Assembly (NCBI GenBank): GCA_964557975.1
Contig: CAZLCG010000012.1
Coordinates: forward strand, 1-45,047
Direction: 5' to 3'
Source of the DNA: Fimenecus sp964557975
GTDB taxonomy: Bacteria; Bacillota; Clostridia; Oscillospirales; Acutalibacteraceae
Length of the DNA stretch: 45,047 bases
In this document: one piece after another, positions 1 to 7,367 of the stretch
Layout of the letters: each line of letters starts with the position of its first letter
Numbering within the stretch: position 1 is the stretch's first letter
Position numbers and translations under genes: made by a program
Notes under the pieces: model-generated
The model's input: only the letters and a program-made list of their open reading frames with translations
What the model was told of the DNA's origin: nothing
Database searches by the model: none

Positions 1-2
1 TT

Positions 3-44
3 TTTTGAAGTTACTTCTCTTTTTTATTGGGTCATATCATTTTA
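3..44. repeat. Dispersed short repeat, copy 1
   Basis: This 42-base stretch is about 85% identical to 25989-26029. Both copies hold a GAAG-n3-CTTC mini-hairpin followed by a T run and the string CATATCATTTTA. Copy 1 touches the window edge, so it may extend to the left. It could be a short terminator module or part of a dispersed repeat; no function is assigned. Confidence 0.5.
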
Positions 45-106
45 GCACATACATTGCAAAACACTTTTGTTATAACTGCGGATTGAGATGAAAACATTAA
101 CAACGC

Positions 107-143
107 AAAAAAAGACTGCTTAAACTCGAAGCAGTCTTTTTTA
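107..143 (-). terminator. Rho-independent terminator of the 156-1103 gene
   Basis: A perfect 8-bp stem (GACTGCTT with AAGCAGTC) has a 7-nt loop. It is flanked by seven A on one side and seven T on the other, so it can act in both directions. It lies just after the stop codon of the minus-strand gene. Confidence 0.85.
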
Positions 144-155
144 TAAAACCGATTA

Positions 156-1103
156 TCAATAATCAATAACGTACTCGTCAATGCACTCGATACCGACTTT
201 TGCGTCGTTCATGCTAATAGCTACCAGCTTTGCGTCCAGGGAAAGGATACAGGGAGCGTCCATATAAAGGTAAGTCATATTTCCGGTTGCCTTGTCGACC
301 TTAAATTCAACATAAACATTTTCGTAAGCTACATTTATGTTGCTTAGTTTAAGACCCGGAACGCTCGAAATTGAACCGGTAATCTGCGACTCCTCAATAA
401 CATTTACCGCCGAACCGATACCGCCGTCGCCCGCTACGGGGTTGACCTTGTCGTTCAAATAGATTTTAACGACCTGTAAATCGCCTTCCTCGCTGATTTC
501 GGCGGATTTAACATTTGAAGCGGAAAGAGCGCTTACACCGCCGCTGGGAGGAAGAGCCGATTTTTCAATGACCTCGTTGGGCTCGCTTGATTTCATAAAC
601 ATTCCCATAAGAGAGGACGCTGCGCTTGAAAGACCGCCCGCCTCAACTATATTGTTATAGTTGCTGGCGCCTGTTTTCGTGTGGGTAATTGTTGAAGAAA
701 CGGTCGTTGCCTTTTCATAGCCTGTTTTGTACAGGCTGATTGCCTGATCGACCTCACTGCCCGAAGCGGGTGTCTGAGCGTCGTTATCCGAAGAGCTTGA
801 GCCGCCGTCGCTCAAGTCATTATTACCGTCCGAAGAATTTGAATCCTGACCGTCGCCGGAATCGGAACCGCTCGGATTGTTATCGGAAGTTTGGGCCGTG
901 GTGTTTTCACTCACTTGAACGTCGGCGCCTTTGGAAGGATCTAAAAACGCCATATAGCACAGAGAATAAATAAGCAAAACCGACAGGCAGACCGCAACGG
1001 CAGGGAAGAAGGTCTTTTTAAAAGCCTTTCTGACCTCTTGCTTATCGGCAAGCTTCTGCGCTCTTGATTCAGGCGTTGAAGGTGCTTTTTCTTTCTTTGA
1101 CAT
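156..1103 (-). CDS. Membrane-anchored protein of unknown function with a Ser/Asp-rich linker
   Basis: I do not recognise a family. The 315-residue protein has a charged N-terminal tail, one hydrophobic helix (about residues 32-54), a low-complexity linker rich in Ser, Asp, Asn and Gly (about 65-118), and a C-terminal domain of about 200 residues with alternating beta-type segments. This is the layout of a protein tethered to the membrane with its folded domain held outside on a flexible, wall-spanning linker. There is no lipobox, HExxH, DD-peptidase motif or repeat. The start has an AAGGGG-type ribosome site about 8 nt upstream. It is a single-gene unit with its own promoter and a hairpin terminator, and it diverges from the decarboxylase gene. 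The CDS call is firm; the function is open. Confidence 0.85.
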   Translation of the reverse strand: MSKKEKAPSTPESRAQKLADKQEVRKAFKKTFFPAVAVCLSVLLIYSLCYMAFLDPSKGADVQVSENTTAQTSDNNPSGSDSGDGQDSNSSDGNNDLSDGGSSSSDNDAQTPASGSEVDQAISLYKTGYEKATTVSSTITHTKTGASNYNNIVEAGGLSSAASSLMGMFMKSSEPNEVIEKSALPPSGGVSALSASNVKSAEISEEGDLQVVKIYLNDKVNPVAGDGGIGSAVNVIEESQITGSISSVPGLKLSNINVAYENVYVEFKVDKATGNMTYLYMDAPCILSLDAKLVAISMNDAKVGIECIDEYVIDY

Positions 1104-1162
1104 TTATGTATCCCCTTTCAGTAATGCAAACAAGCGAAGTTTTTGCAATATAATACCCTTAT

Positions 1163-1191
1163 AATTTACCTTAAAATAAGTAAAATGTCAA
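1163..1191 (-). promoter_or_regulatory. Sigma-A-type promoter for the 156-1103 gene
   Basis: On the minus strand TTGACA (1191-1186) is followed, after 17 nt, by TAAATT (1168-1163). It lies about 60 nt upstream of the start codon. The -35 box matches consensus fully; the -10 box matches 4 of 6. Confidence 0.5.
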
Positions 1192-1273
1192 TGGTTCATA
1201 AGTATTTTTAACAAAAATATTTCATATTCGTACTTGTGTTCATTGGATTTGCAACAGAAAATCCTTGCGTACT

Positions 1274-1302
1274 TTGCAATTGTTTTTTTATTATGGTAAA
1301 AT
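1274..1302 (+). promoter_or_regulatory. Extended -10 promoter for the decarboxylase gene
   Basis: TTGCAA, a 17-nt spacer and TAAAAT with an upstream TG (TGG before the -10) form a plausible sigma-A promoter. Transcription would begin near 1308-1310, so an ATG at 1308 would be at or before the transcript start. This supports the downstream ATG at 1326. Confidence 0.5.
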
Positions 1303-1325
1303 AACCGATGAAAGCAGGTGGTAAA

Positions 1326-2744
1326 ATGGATTTGTATGAAAAACTTATCGAGTATTCGGAATCGGGCGTTTATCCTATGCATATGCCCGGGCATAAAAGA
1401 AATTCCGAATTTTTTCCGTGTAAAAATCCGTTTTTGCTTGACATAACCGAAATTGACGGATTTGACAATCTGAGGAATCCCAAGGACATACTGCTTGACG
1501 AGCTTAAAAAAATATCGGCGATATATAACAGCGAAAAAAGCCTTATTTCCGTAAACGGCAGTACGGGCGCAATTATTTCGGCAATTTATGCCTGCGCCTC
1601 GGACGGCGACAGCGTGATTATCGCCCGCAACTGCCATGTTTCCGTTTACAATGCTATAAAGCTCAGAAAGCTTCGGACGTCCTATATTTTCCCTTCGGTT
1701 AACGAAAGCACGGGCATATGCGGTTCAATTACGCCCGAGCAGGTAAGTAAGGCAATTAAAGATACTCCCGACGCAAGGCTGATCGTTTTGACCTCGCCCA
1801 CTTACGAGGGTGTGGTTTCCGACATTCGCGGCATTTGCAAAATTGCTCATTCCAATAATATTCCCGTTATTGTTGACGAGGCTCACGGCGCGCATTTTGT
1901 GTTTTCGGATTATTTCCCCGACAGCGCCGTGACCTGCGGGGCGGATATAACCGTTCAAAGCTTTCACAAAACCCTGCCCTGCTTTACGGGCAGCGCGGTT
2001 ATGCATTTAAACGGCTCTTTAATTGATAAAAAACGGGTCTTTGACGCGCTGAATATTTTCGGCACAAGCAGTCCGTCATATCTGTTTATGGCAGGAGTTT
2101 CACGGTTTATAAACACTCCCGCCGATGAAAAAGAAAAACTGTTTTCGGAGTATAAGAAACGGCTTGACGGGTTTTACGAATTTTCCTCGTCGCTCAAGCT
2201 CCTTTCGGTGTTAAAAAAAGAGAATAACGGTTTCTTCGGCTTTGATAAAGGCAAAATTGTGATTCTTACCGACAATGCCGAGTTAAGCGGAAAAGAGTTG
2301 TATGAAATTTTACTCCGAAAGTATAAAATTCAATGTGAAATGTCAAGCGCGAGGTATGTTATCTGTATGACCTCGGTCGCCGATACCGACGAAGGCTTCG
2401 CAAGACTTCGGGAGGCTTTAAGGGAAATAGACGGCGGACTTTGCGTCAGAAAAAACAAAACTCCGTTTCCTTGTTTATGCGAAACGCAGAATAAAATACC
2501 CCTTTGCGAAGCCGATAAATATAAAACCTTTAAAGAAAAAATCGAGAACTCCGAGGGCGGAGTTTCGGGCGATTTTATATACGCCTATCCTCCGGGAGTG
2601 CCGTTGATTACGGCAGGGGAAGTTATTTCGGGCAGCGTCATAAAAATGATTTCGGAATACAAGAACAGCGCGGTACGCGTTTACTGCTCCGACGGGGAAA
2701 TTACGGATAAACTTAAACTTCTTTATATTGACAATGTTAAATAA
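1326..2744 (+). CDS. Orn/Lys/Arg decarboxylase-family PLP enzyme
   Basis: This is a fold-type I PLP enzyme of the Orn/Lys/Arg decarboxylase major-domain family (YaaO/SpeA-like in Firmicutes). Visible family marks are MPGHKRN near residue 20, the VDEAHGAH segment with the PLP-contacting Asp near 184, and SFHKTLP with the Schiff-base Lys near 215, followed by a threonine/glycine-rich turn. The length of about 472 residues fits the short Firmicutes enzymes that lack the N-terminal wing domain of the E. coli proteins. It should decarboxylate arginine or lysine to the polyamine precursor; the substrate cannot be told from sequence alone. I chose the ATG at 1326 because AGGTGG lies 4 nt before it, whereas the ATG at 1308 has no ribosome site and overlaps the predicted transcript start. 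It is followed by scfA about 50 bp downstream on the same strand. Confidence 0.9.
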   Translation: MDLYEKLIEYSESGVYPMHMPGHKRNSEFFPCKNPFLLDITEIDGFDNLRNPKDILLDELKKISAIYNSEKSLISVNGSTGAIISAIYACASDGDSVIIARNCHVSVYNAIKLRKLRTSYIFPSVNESTGICGSITPEQVSKAIKDTPDARLIVLTSPTYEGVVSDIRGICKIAHSNNIPVIVDEAHGAHFVFSDYFPDSAVTCGADITVQSFHKTLPCFTGSAVMHLNGSLIDKKRVFDALNIFGTSSPSYLFMAGVSRFINTPADEKEKLFSEYKKRLDGFYEFSSSLKLLSVLKKENNGFFGFDKGKIVILTDNAELSGKELYEILLRKYKIQCEMSSARYVICMTSVADTDEGFARLREALREIDGGLCVRKNKTPFPCLCETQNKIPLCEADKYKTFKEKIENSEGGVSGDFIYAYPPGVPLITAGEVISGSVIKMISEYKNSAVRVYCSDGEITDKLKLLYIDNVK

Positions 2745-2793
2745 ATGTAATAGAATAACAGGGTAATAAAATCTTTAAGGAGGCGTTTTTACA

Positions 2794-2949
2794 ATGAAAA
2801 GGATTCAGACTTTAAAGTCAAGAGATTTGAAAAAATCCGCAAAGACAGGCGGCTGCGGCGAGTGCCAGACTTCATGCCAGTCGGCAAGCAAGACGTCCTG
2901 CAGCGTTGCCAACCAGCAGTGCGAGCAGTGCAAAAGCCGAAAAGACTGA
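2794..2949 (+). CDS. scfA: SCIFF ranthipeptide precursor (six cysteines in forty-five residues)
   Basis: This 51-residue peptide is too short for most gene callers but is clear. AAGGAGG ends 10 nt before the ATG, and the product matches the SCIFF precursor family: an N-terminal leader beginning MKRIQTLKSRDLKK, then GGCGECQTSCQSA, a KTSC block, SVANQQCEQC and a short tail. Cysteines are at 21, 24, 28, 36, 43 and 46. In the well-studied SCIFF peptide CteA the thioether joins Cys32 to Thr37. By motif alignment both positions are Ser here, and Cys46 is extra. The peptide is expected to be a substrate of the ScfB radical SAM maturase encoded next door. The biological role of SCIFF peptides is not firmly known. 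The family call is nearly certain; the consequence of the substitutions is inferred. Confidence 0.93.
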   Translation: MKRIQTLKSRDLKKSAKTGGCGECQTSCQSASKTSCSVANQQCEQCKSRKD

Positions 2950-2964
2950 TTAAAATATGAAAAT

Positions 2965-2999
2965 CGCTGCATCTGTTTTGGCAGTTGCGGCGTTTTTTT
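2965..2999 (+). terminator. Intercistronic terminator/attenuator between scfA and scfB
   Basis: An 11-pair stem (CGCTGCATCTG against CAGTTGCGGCG, with one T-T mismatch and one G-T pair) and a 6-nt loop are followed directly by seven T. It lies 15 nt after the scfA stop and 18 nt before the scfB start. Partial termination here would give more precursor than maturase, a common RiPP operon arrangement. Confidence 0.8.
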
Positions 3000-3017
3000 A
3001 TTACAAGGAAGAAAACA

Positions 3018-4400
3018 ATGATTCACCAATACAAAATGAACGGATATAATATCGTGCTTGACGCTAACAGCGGATGCGTTCACGCCGTTGACGAGGTCGC
3101 TTACGATATTATTTCAATGTATGAAAATACGCCGAAGGATGTAATAAAGGCGGATATTGTAAAAAAATATCCCGACGTTACCGAGCGGGATGTTGAGGAC
3201 TGCTTCGGCGACATTGAGGAGCTTAGAAAAGAAGGCAGGCTGTTTTCAGAGGACGAATACAAGGAGATGTCGTTCGATTTCAAAAAGCGGCAGTCCGTAA
3301 TAAAGGCTCTTTGCCTGCACATAGCGCACGACTGCAATATGGCTTGCAAATATTGCTTTGCGGACGAGGGCGAATACTGCGGCGAGCGTTCTCTTATGAG
3401 CTTTGAGGTCGGCAAAAGGGCTTTTGATTATCTGATTGAACATTCGGGAACGCGCCGTAATCTTGAAATCGATTTCTTCGGCGGCGAACCGCTTTTGAAT
3501 TTTGAGGTCGTAAAACAGCTTGTCGCATACGGTCATGAGCTTGAAAAAACGCATGACAAAAATTTCCGCTTTACGCTTACCACCAACGGCGTGCTTGTTG
3601 ATGACGACGTAATTGACTTTTGCAACAGAGAAATGAGCAATGTTGTTTTAAGCCTTGACGGCAGGAAAGAGGTTCACGACAGGCTCAGAACCACGAGGAA
3701 CGGCAAGGGAACCTATGATACGGTTTTGCCGAAATTCCTTGAATTTGCCGAAAAAAGAGAGCAGAAAAATTATTATATGCGCGGTACTTACACCCACTAT
3801 AATACCGACTTTGCAAGCGATGTTTTACATATGGCGGATCTGGGCTTTAAGGAAATATCCGTTGAACCCGTTGTTGCCGAGCCTTGCGCGCCTTACGCGC
3901 TTCGTGATGAGGATCTACCCAAGCTCTTATCGGAATATGAACGCCTTGCGGTTGAAATGCTTAACCGCCGCAGAAACGGAAAAGGCTTTACGTTTTACCA
4001 TTATATGATCGACCTTACGGGCGGTCCGTGCATAGTTAAAAGAATTTCGGGCTGCGGCGTCGGTACGGAGTATATGGCTGTCACCCCGTCGGGGGATTTT
4101 TATCCGTGCCACCAGTTTGTAGGCGACCCGAAATACCTTTTGGGTAACGTCTATGACGGAGTTACAAACACCGAGGTTCGGGATGAATTTAAACTCTGCA
4201 ATATATACGCTCATGAGGAGTGCAGCGACTGCTTCGCAAGGTTCTACTGTTCGGGCGGATGCGCGGCTAACGCTTATCACACAACGGGCAAGGTTACGGG
4301 CGTATATAAAATGGGCTGTGAGCTTCAGAAAAAACGCCTTGAATGCGCTGTTATGCTGAAAGTCGCCGAAGCGGCTGACAGCGGCGAAATTGAGATTTGA
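3018..4400 (+). CDS. scfB: SCIFF radical SAM maturase (thioether-forming)
   Basis: This radical SAM enzyme installs the thioether link in SCIFF peptides. An N-terminal RiPP-recognition-like region (about residues 1-90) is followed by the radical SAM motif CNMACKYC with cluster ligands C106, C110 and C113. A GGEP segment follows shortly after. The C-terminal SPASM region carries many cysteines (CGVG, YPCHQF, CNIYAHEECSDC, YCSGGC, then a last Cys in GCEL), enough for two auxiliary 4Fe-4S clusters. The 460-residue length is normal for the family. The ATG at 3018 has AAGGAAG 7 nt upstream. A longer TTG-started reading frame begins inside the terminator stem and is unlikely to be used. The stop lies 12 nt from the aldo/keto reductase start, so the two are probably cotranscribed. 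Confidence 0.95.
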   Translation: MIHQYKMNGYNIVLDANSGCVHAVDEVAYDIISMYENTPKDVIKADIVKKYPDVTERDVEDCFGDIEELRKEGRLFSEDEYKEMSFDFKKRQSVIKALCLHIAHDCNMACKYCFADEGEYCGERSLMSFEVGKRAFDYLIEHSGTRRNLEIDFFGGEPLLNFEVVKQLVAYGHELEKTHDKNFRFTLTTNGVLVDDDVIDFCNREMSNVVLSLDGRKEVHDRLRTTRNGKGTYDTVLPKFLEFAEKREQKNYYMRGTYTHYNTDFASDVLHMADLGFKEISVEPVVAEPCAPYALRDEDLPKLLSEYERLAVEMLNRRRNGKGFTFYHYMIDLTGGPCIVKRISGCGVGTEYMAVTPSGDFYPCHQFVGDPKYLLGNVYDGVTNTEVRDEFKLCNIYAHEECSDCFARFYCSGGCAANAYHTTGKVTGVYKMGCELQKKRLECAVMLKVAEAADSGEIEI

Positions 4401-4412
4401 TAAGGAGAAACA

Positions 4413-5414
4413 ATGTATAACGCTGACAAAAGAAGATATGAAAAAGCAAAATACAATTACTGCGGTGAAAGCGGCTTGAGGCTTCCCGCGGTTTCAATAG
4501 GTCTTTGGCAGAATTTCGGAATTAACGACGATTACGACACCATGAAGGATATTATCCTGACGGCGTTTGACAACGGCGTTACTCATTTTGATTTGGCTAA
4601 TAATTACGGTCCGGAGCCGGGCAGGGCTGAAATCAATTTCGGCAAAATCTTCTCGGAAAATTTAAAACCCCACCGTGACGAGCTTATTATTTCGTCAAAG
4701 GCGGGCTATGAAATGTGGGACGGTCCTTACGGCGGCAGGGGAGGCACAAGAAAATATCTTACAGCCTCGCTCGACCAATCGCTTAAAAGAACGGGACTCG
4801 AATATTTTGATATTTTTTATCACCACTGTATGACACCCGAAACTCCGCTTTACGAAACCGCCCTTTGTCTTTCGGACATTATAAGGCAGGGTAAGTCGCT
4901 TTACGCGGGAATAAGCAATTATGACGGCGAAAATATGTTGAAAATGAACGCTCTGTGCGAAAAATTCAACGTACCTTATATTATAAATCAGAACAGGTAT
5001 TCGATAGTTGACAGAACCATTGAAGCTAACGGGCTTAAAAAGGCTTCCCGAGAAAAAGGGAAGGGCATTACAGCGTTTTCACCGCTCGGTCAAGGTCAGC
5101 TTTCCGACAAGTATGTAAACGGAATCCCCGAAGGCTCAAGGCTTTACGGCAATAAGGCGCTTCAGGAAAAGGTCGGTTATACGGGCAAGCGCCCCGAGCA
5201 GTTAAAGCAGCTTTACAATTTGGCTCACGGCAGGGGAGAAACGCTTTCGCAGTTGGCAATTCAGTGGCTTTTAAAGGATTCCGACGTAACCTCGGTCTTG
5301 GTCGGCGTTCATTCAAAGGAACAGCTTCTTGACAATATAAACGCGGTAAATCATCCCGCGCTGACTTCCGACGAGTTAAAAGAAATTGACAGAATAATGA
5401 ATATACAGCCGTGA
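4413..5414 (+). CDS. Aldo/keto reductase (YghZ/Gpr-like)
   Basis: This is an NADPH-dependent oxidoreductase of the aldo/keto reductase superfamily, closest in pattern to the L-glyceraldehyde-3-phosphate reductase (YghZ/Gpr) and voltage-gated K-channel beta-like branch. The catalytic tetrad is visible: Asp and Tyr in HFDLANNYG, Lys in SSKAGYEMW and His in DIFYHHC. The late SVLVGVHSKEQL segment fits the cofactor phosphate site. At 333 residues it is full length, and AAGGAG precedes the start by 7 nt. It follows scfB closely, but no link to peptide maturation is known. The true substrate is open. Only 4 bp separate its stop from the stop of the convergent acetyltransferase gene, with no terminator between them. 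Confidence 0.9.
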   Translation: MYNADKRRYEKAKYNYCGESGLRLPAVSIGLWQNFGINDDYDTMKDIILTAFDNGVTHFDLANNYGPEPGRAEINFGKIFSENLKPHRDELIISSKAGYEMWDGPYGGRGGTRKYLTASLDQSLKRTGLEYFDIFYHHCMTPETPLYETALCLSDIIRQGKSLYAGISNYDGENMLKMNALCEKFNVPYIINQNRYSIVDRTIEANGLKKASREKGKGITAFSPLGQGQLSDKYVNGIPEGSRLYGNKALQEKVGYTGKRPEQLKQLYNLAHGRGETLSQLAIQWLLKDSDVTSVLVGVHSKEQLLDNINAVNHPALTSDELKEIDRIMNIQP

Positions 5415-5418
5415 TTTT

Positions 5419-6054
5419 TTAATTATCAGGTATCTCTATATCCGTTTTTCGGTCTTTGTAATAATAAAGCTTGTCCTTTTCGCCGATTTCCCTTAAAACT
5501 CTGCACGGGTTGCCGACCGCAACAACATTTGCGGGAATATCCTTAGTGACTACGCTCCCTGCGCCGATAACCGAATTATCGCCTATAGAGACTCCCGGCA
5601 GGATAATCGCTCCCGCGCCTATCCAGACGTTATTTCCGATATACACGTCAATGTTATACTGATACTCGGCTTTTCTTAAATGCGGTTCGATAGGGTGCGC
5701 CGCCGTCGCGACGGTGACGTTCGGTCCGAACATAACATTGTCGCCGACATATATGTTGCCGTCGTCAACAAGGGTCAGGTGAAAGTTTGCGTAAACCTTA
5801 TTGCCGAAAAACACATGCTTTCCGCCCCAGTTGGCATAGTACGGCGGTTCAATGTAGCAGTCCTCTCCGATCGCGCCGAAAAGTCCCTTTAATATTTCCG
5901 CTCTTTTCTGCATTTGGTCGGGAGTTGTAAGGTTGTACTCCTGCATTCTTTTAACATAGCTTAACTGCTCGATCATTATATTTTCGTCGGTAGGGCAGTA
6001 CAGCCTGCCCTCTTTCATTCTCTTAACCGACTCTTTTGTATCCGGTTTTCTCAT
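5419..6054 (-). CDS. Sugar O-acetyltransferase (maltose/galactoside type)
   Basis: This is a left-handed beta-helix acetyltransferase of the maltose/galactoside O-acetyltransferase group, which moves acetyl from acetyl-CoA to a sugar hydroxyl. The N-terminal helical cap (about residues 10-65, with KEGRLYCPTDENI) and the hexapeptide-repeat coil after it (YIGNNVWIGAGAIILPGVSIG and on) are typical, and the catalytic His lies in TAAHPIEPH. The 211-residue length is slightly above the usual 185-200. Its start codon abuts the stop of the upstream pyrimidine-nucleoside phosphorylase, so the two are translationally linked, and it is the last gene of a four-gene run. The sugar acceptor cannot be read from sequence. 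Confidence 0.9.
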   Translation of the reverse strand: MRKPDTKESVKRMKEGRLYCPTDENIMIEQLSYVKRMQEYNLTTPDQMQKRAEILKGLFGAIGEDCYIEPPYYANWGGKHVFFGNKVYANFHLTLVDDGNIYVGDNVMFGPNVTVATAAHPIEPHLRKAEYQYNIDVYIGNNVWIGAGAIILPGVSIGDNSVIGAGSVVTKDIPANVVAVGNPCRVLREIGEKDKLYYYKDRKTDIEIPDN

Positions 6055-7356
6055 TTACTCCACGCTTCCCAAAATATGCTCTTTAATAACGGGTTTTTCA
6101 TCTGAAATCTCATATGCTGAAAGAAGCTCAAGCCCAGCAGTATCAAGGTATTCGGCGTTTTCAGCATACATTGTGGCAAGCTTTTCGCCTTTACAGATGA
6201 ATTGCCCTGTTTTTTTATGCAGAATTATGCCTGCGGCGAAGTCGATTTTATCTTCCTTCCTCTCTCTGCCTGCGCCGAGATGCACCGACGCGGTACCGCA
6301 CAGCTCGGCGTTCATTGAATGTATATAACCGTCCTTCGGCGCTTTAATAACGCGCTCATAATCCGCTTTTTTAAACTTACCGGTGTTGTAAATATAGCTT
6401 TTGTCACCGCCCTGCGCCTCAACCATTAAAGCGAGCTTTTCGAGCGCCGAGCCGTCGGAAACGGCGTTTTCGGCTTTTTGCCTGCATTCTTCGAGCGCGC
6501 CGAAGCCCGCAAGATAAATCATATTCGCCGCAAGCTCAAGGCATACCTCTGTGAAGTCCTCGGGTCCGTTGCCCTTTAGCGTGTTAACGGCTTCAATGAC
6601 TTCAAGAGAATTGCCGATTGAATTGCCGAGAGGTATATCCATATCGGTAATTAAAGCCTTGGTCTTTTTGCCTGCGCGGTTGCCTATTGCAACCATAACC
6701 CCTGCAAGCTTTTCCGCTTCGGCATAGGTCTTCATAAATGCGCCGCTCCCGACCTTAACGTCCAAAAGGATTTTATCGCTTCCGCTCGCCAATTTTTTTG
6801 ACATAATGCTTGAAGCGATCAGCGGTATATTATCAACGGTTTCTGTGACGTCCCTCAAAGCGTAAAGCTTTTTGTCGGCAGGGCAGAGGTTGCCCGACTG
6901 CCCGACGACGCATATACCCGTTTTGTTTACAATGTCAAAAAATTCCTTGCCGTCGATAGCGGTGCGAAGTCCCGGAACAGACTCCAATTTGTCGACCGTG
7001 CCGCCGGTGTGTCCTAAGCCCCTGCCTGACATCTTGGCGATTTTAACACCGCATGCGGCGGCAATCGGGGCAGCGGCGAGAGTGGTTTTATCGCCGACTC
7101 CGCCCGTTGAATGCTTATCGACCTTAACGCCTTTTATAGGGGAAAGATCAACCCTGTCGCCCGAATTGAGCATAGCGACGGTTAAATCGGCTGTTTCCCT
7201 CTCGTCCATGTCGTTAAAACAGATTGCCATTAACAAGGCGGAAATCTGGTAATCGGGAATTGAGCCGTCGACATAGCCGTTTACGAAAAATTCTATTTCC
7301 TCTTTTGAAAGCGCGCGGCCGTCGCGCTTTTTGCGTATGATTTCGGTAATTCTCAT
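6055..7356 (-). CDS. pdp: Pyrimidine-nucleoside phosphorylase
   Basis: This enzyme cleaves uridine, thymidine or deoxyuridine with phosphate, giving the free base and (deoxy)ribose-1-phosphate for salvage. The family signature lies at about residues 79-92, where KHSTGGVGDKTTL carries the phosphate-binding Lys81 and neighbours. The N-terminal alpha domain (MRITEIIRKKRDG) and the later SGRGLGHTGGTVDKLES segment match thymidine/pyrimidine phosphorylases. The length of 433 matches the Bacillus and Geobacillus enzymes, which take both uridine and thymidine, so I prefer Pdp over DeoA. It lies 11 nt after the metallophosphoesterase gene and directly abuts the acetyltransferase. Confidence 0.95.
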   Translation of the reverse strand: MRITEIIRKKRDGRALSKEEIEFFVNGYVDGSIPDYQISALLMAICFNDMDERETADLTVAMLNSGDRVDLSPIKGVKVDKHSTGGVGDKTTLAAAPIAAACGVKIAKMSGRGLGHTGGTVDKLESVPGLRTAIDGKEFFDIVNKTGICVVGQSGNLCPADKKLYALRDVTETVDNIPLIASSIMSKKLASGSDKILLDVKVGSGAFMKTYAEAEKLAGVMVAIGNRAGKKTKALITDMDIPLGNSIGNSLEVIEAVNTLKGNGPEDFTEVCLELAANMIYLAGFGALEECRQKAENAVSDGSALEKLALMVEAQGGDKSYIYNTGKFKKADYERVIKAPKDGYIHSMNAELCGTASVHLGAGRERKEDKIDFAAGIILHKKTGQFICKGEKLATMYAENAEYLDTAGLELLSAYEISDEKPVIKEHILGSVE

Positions 7357-7367
7357 CTGTTCTCCCC

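Noticed and set aside
2985..3017. Upstream TTG start for the SCIFF maturase
   Set aside because: It lies within the terminator stem and T run; the ATG at 3018 has a proper ribosome site and begins the conserved protein.
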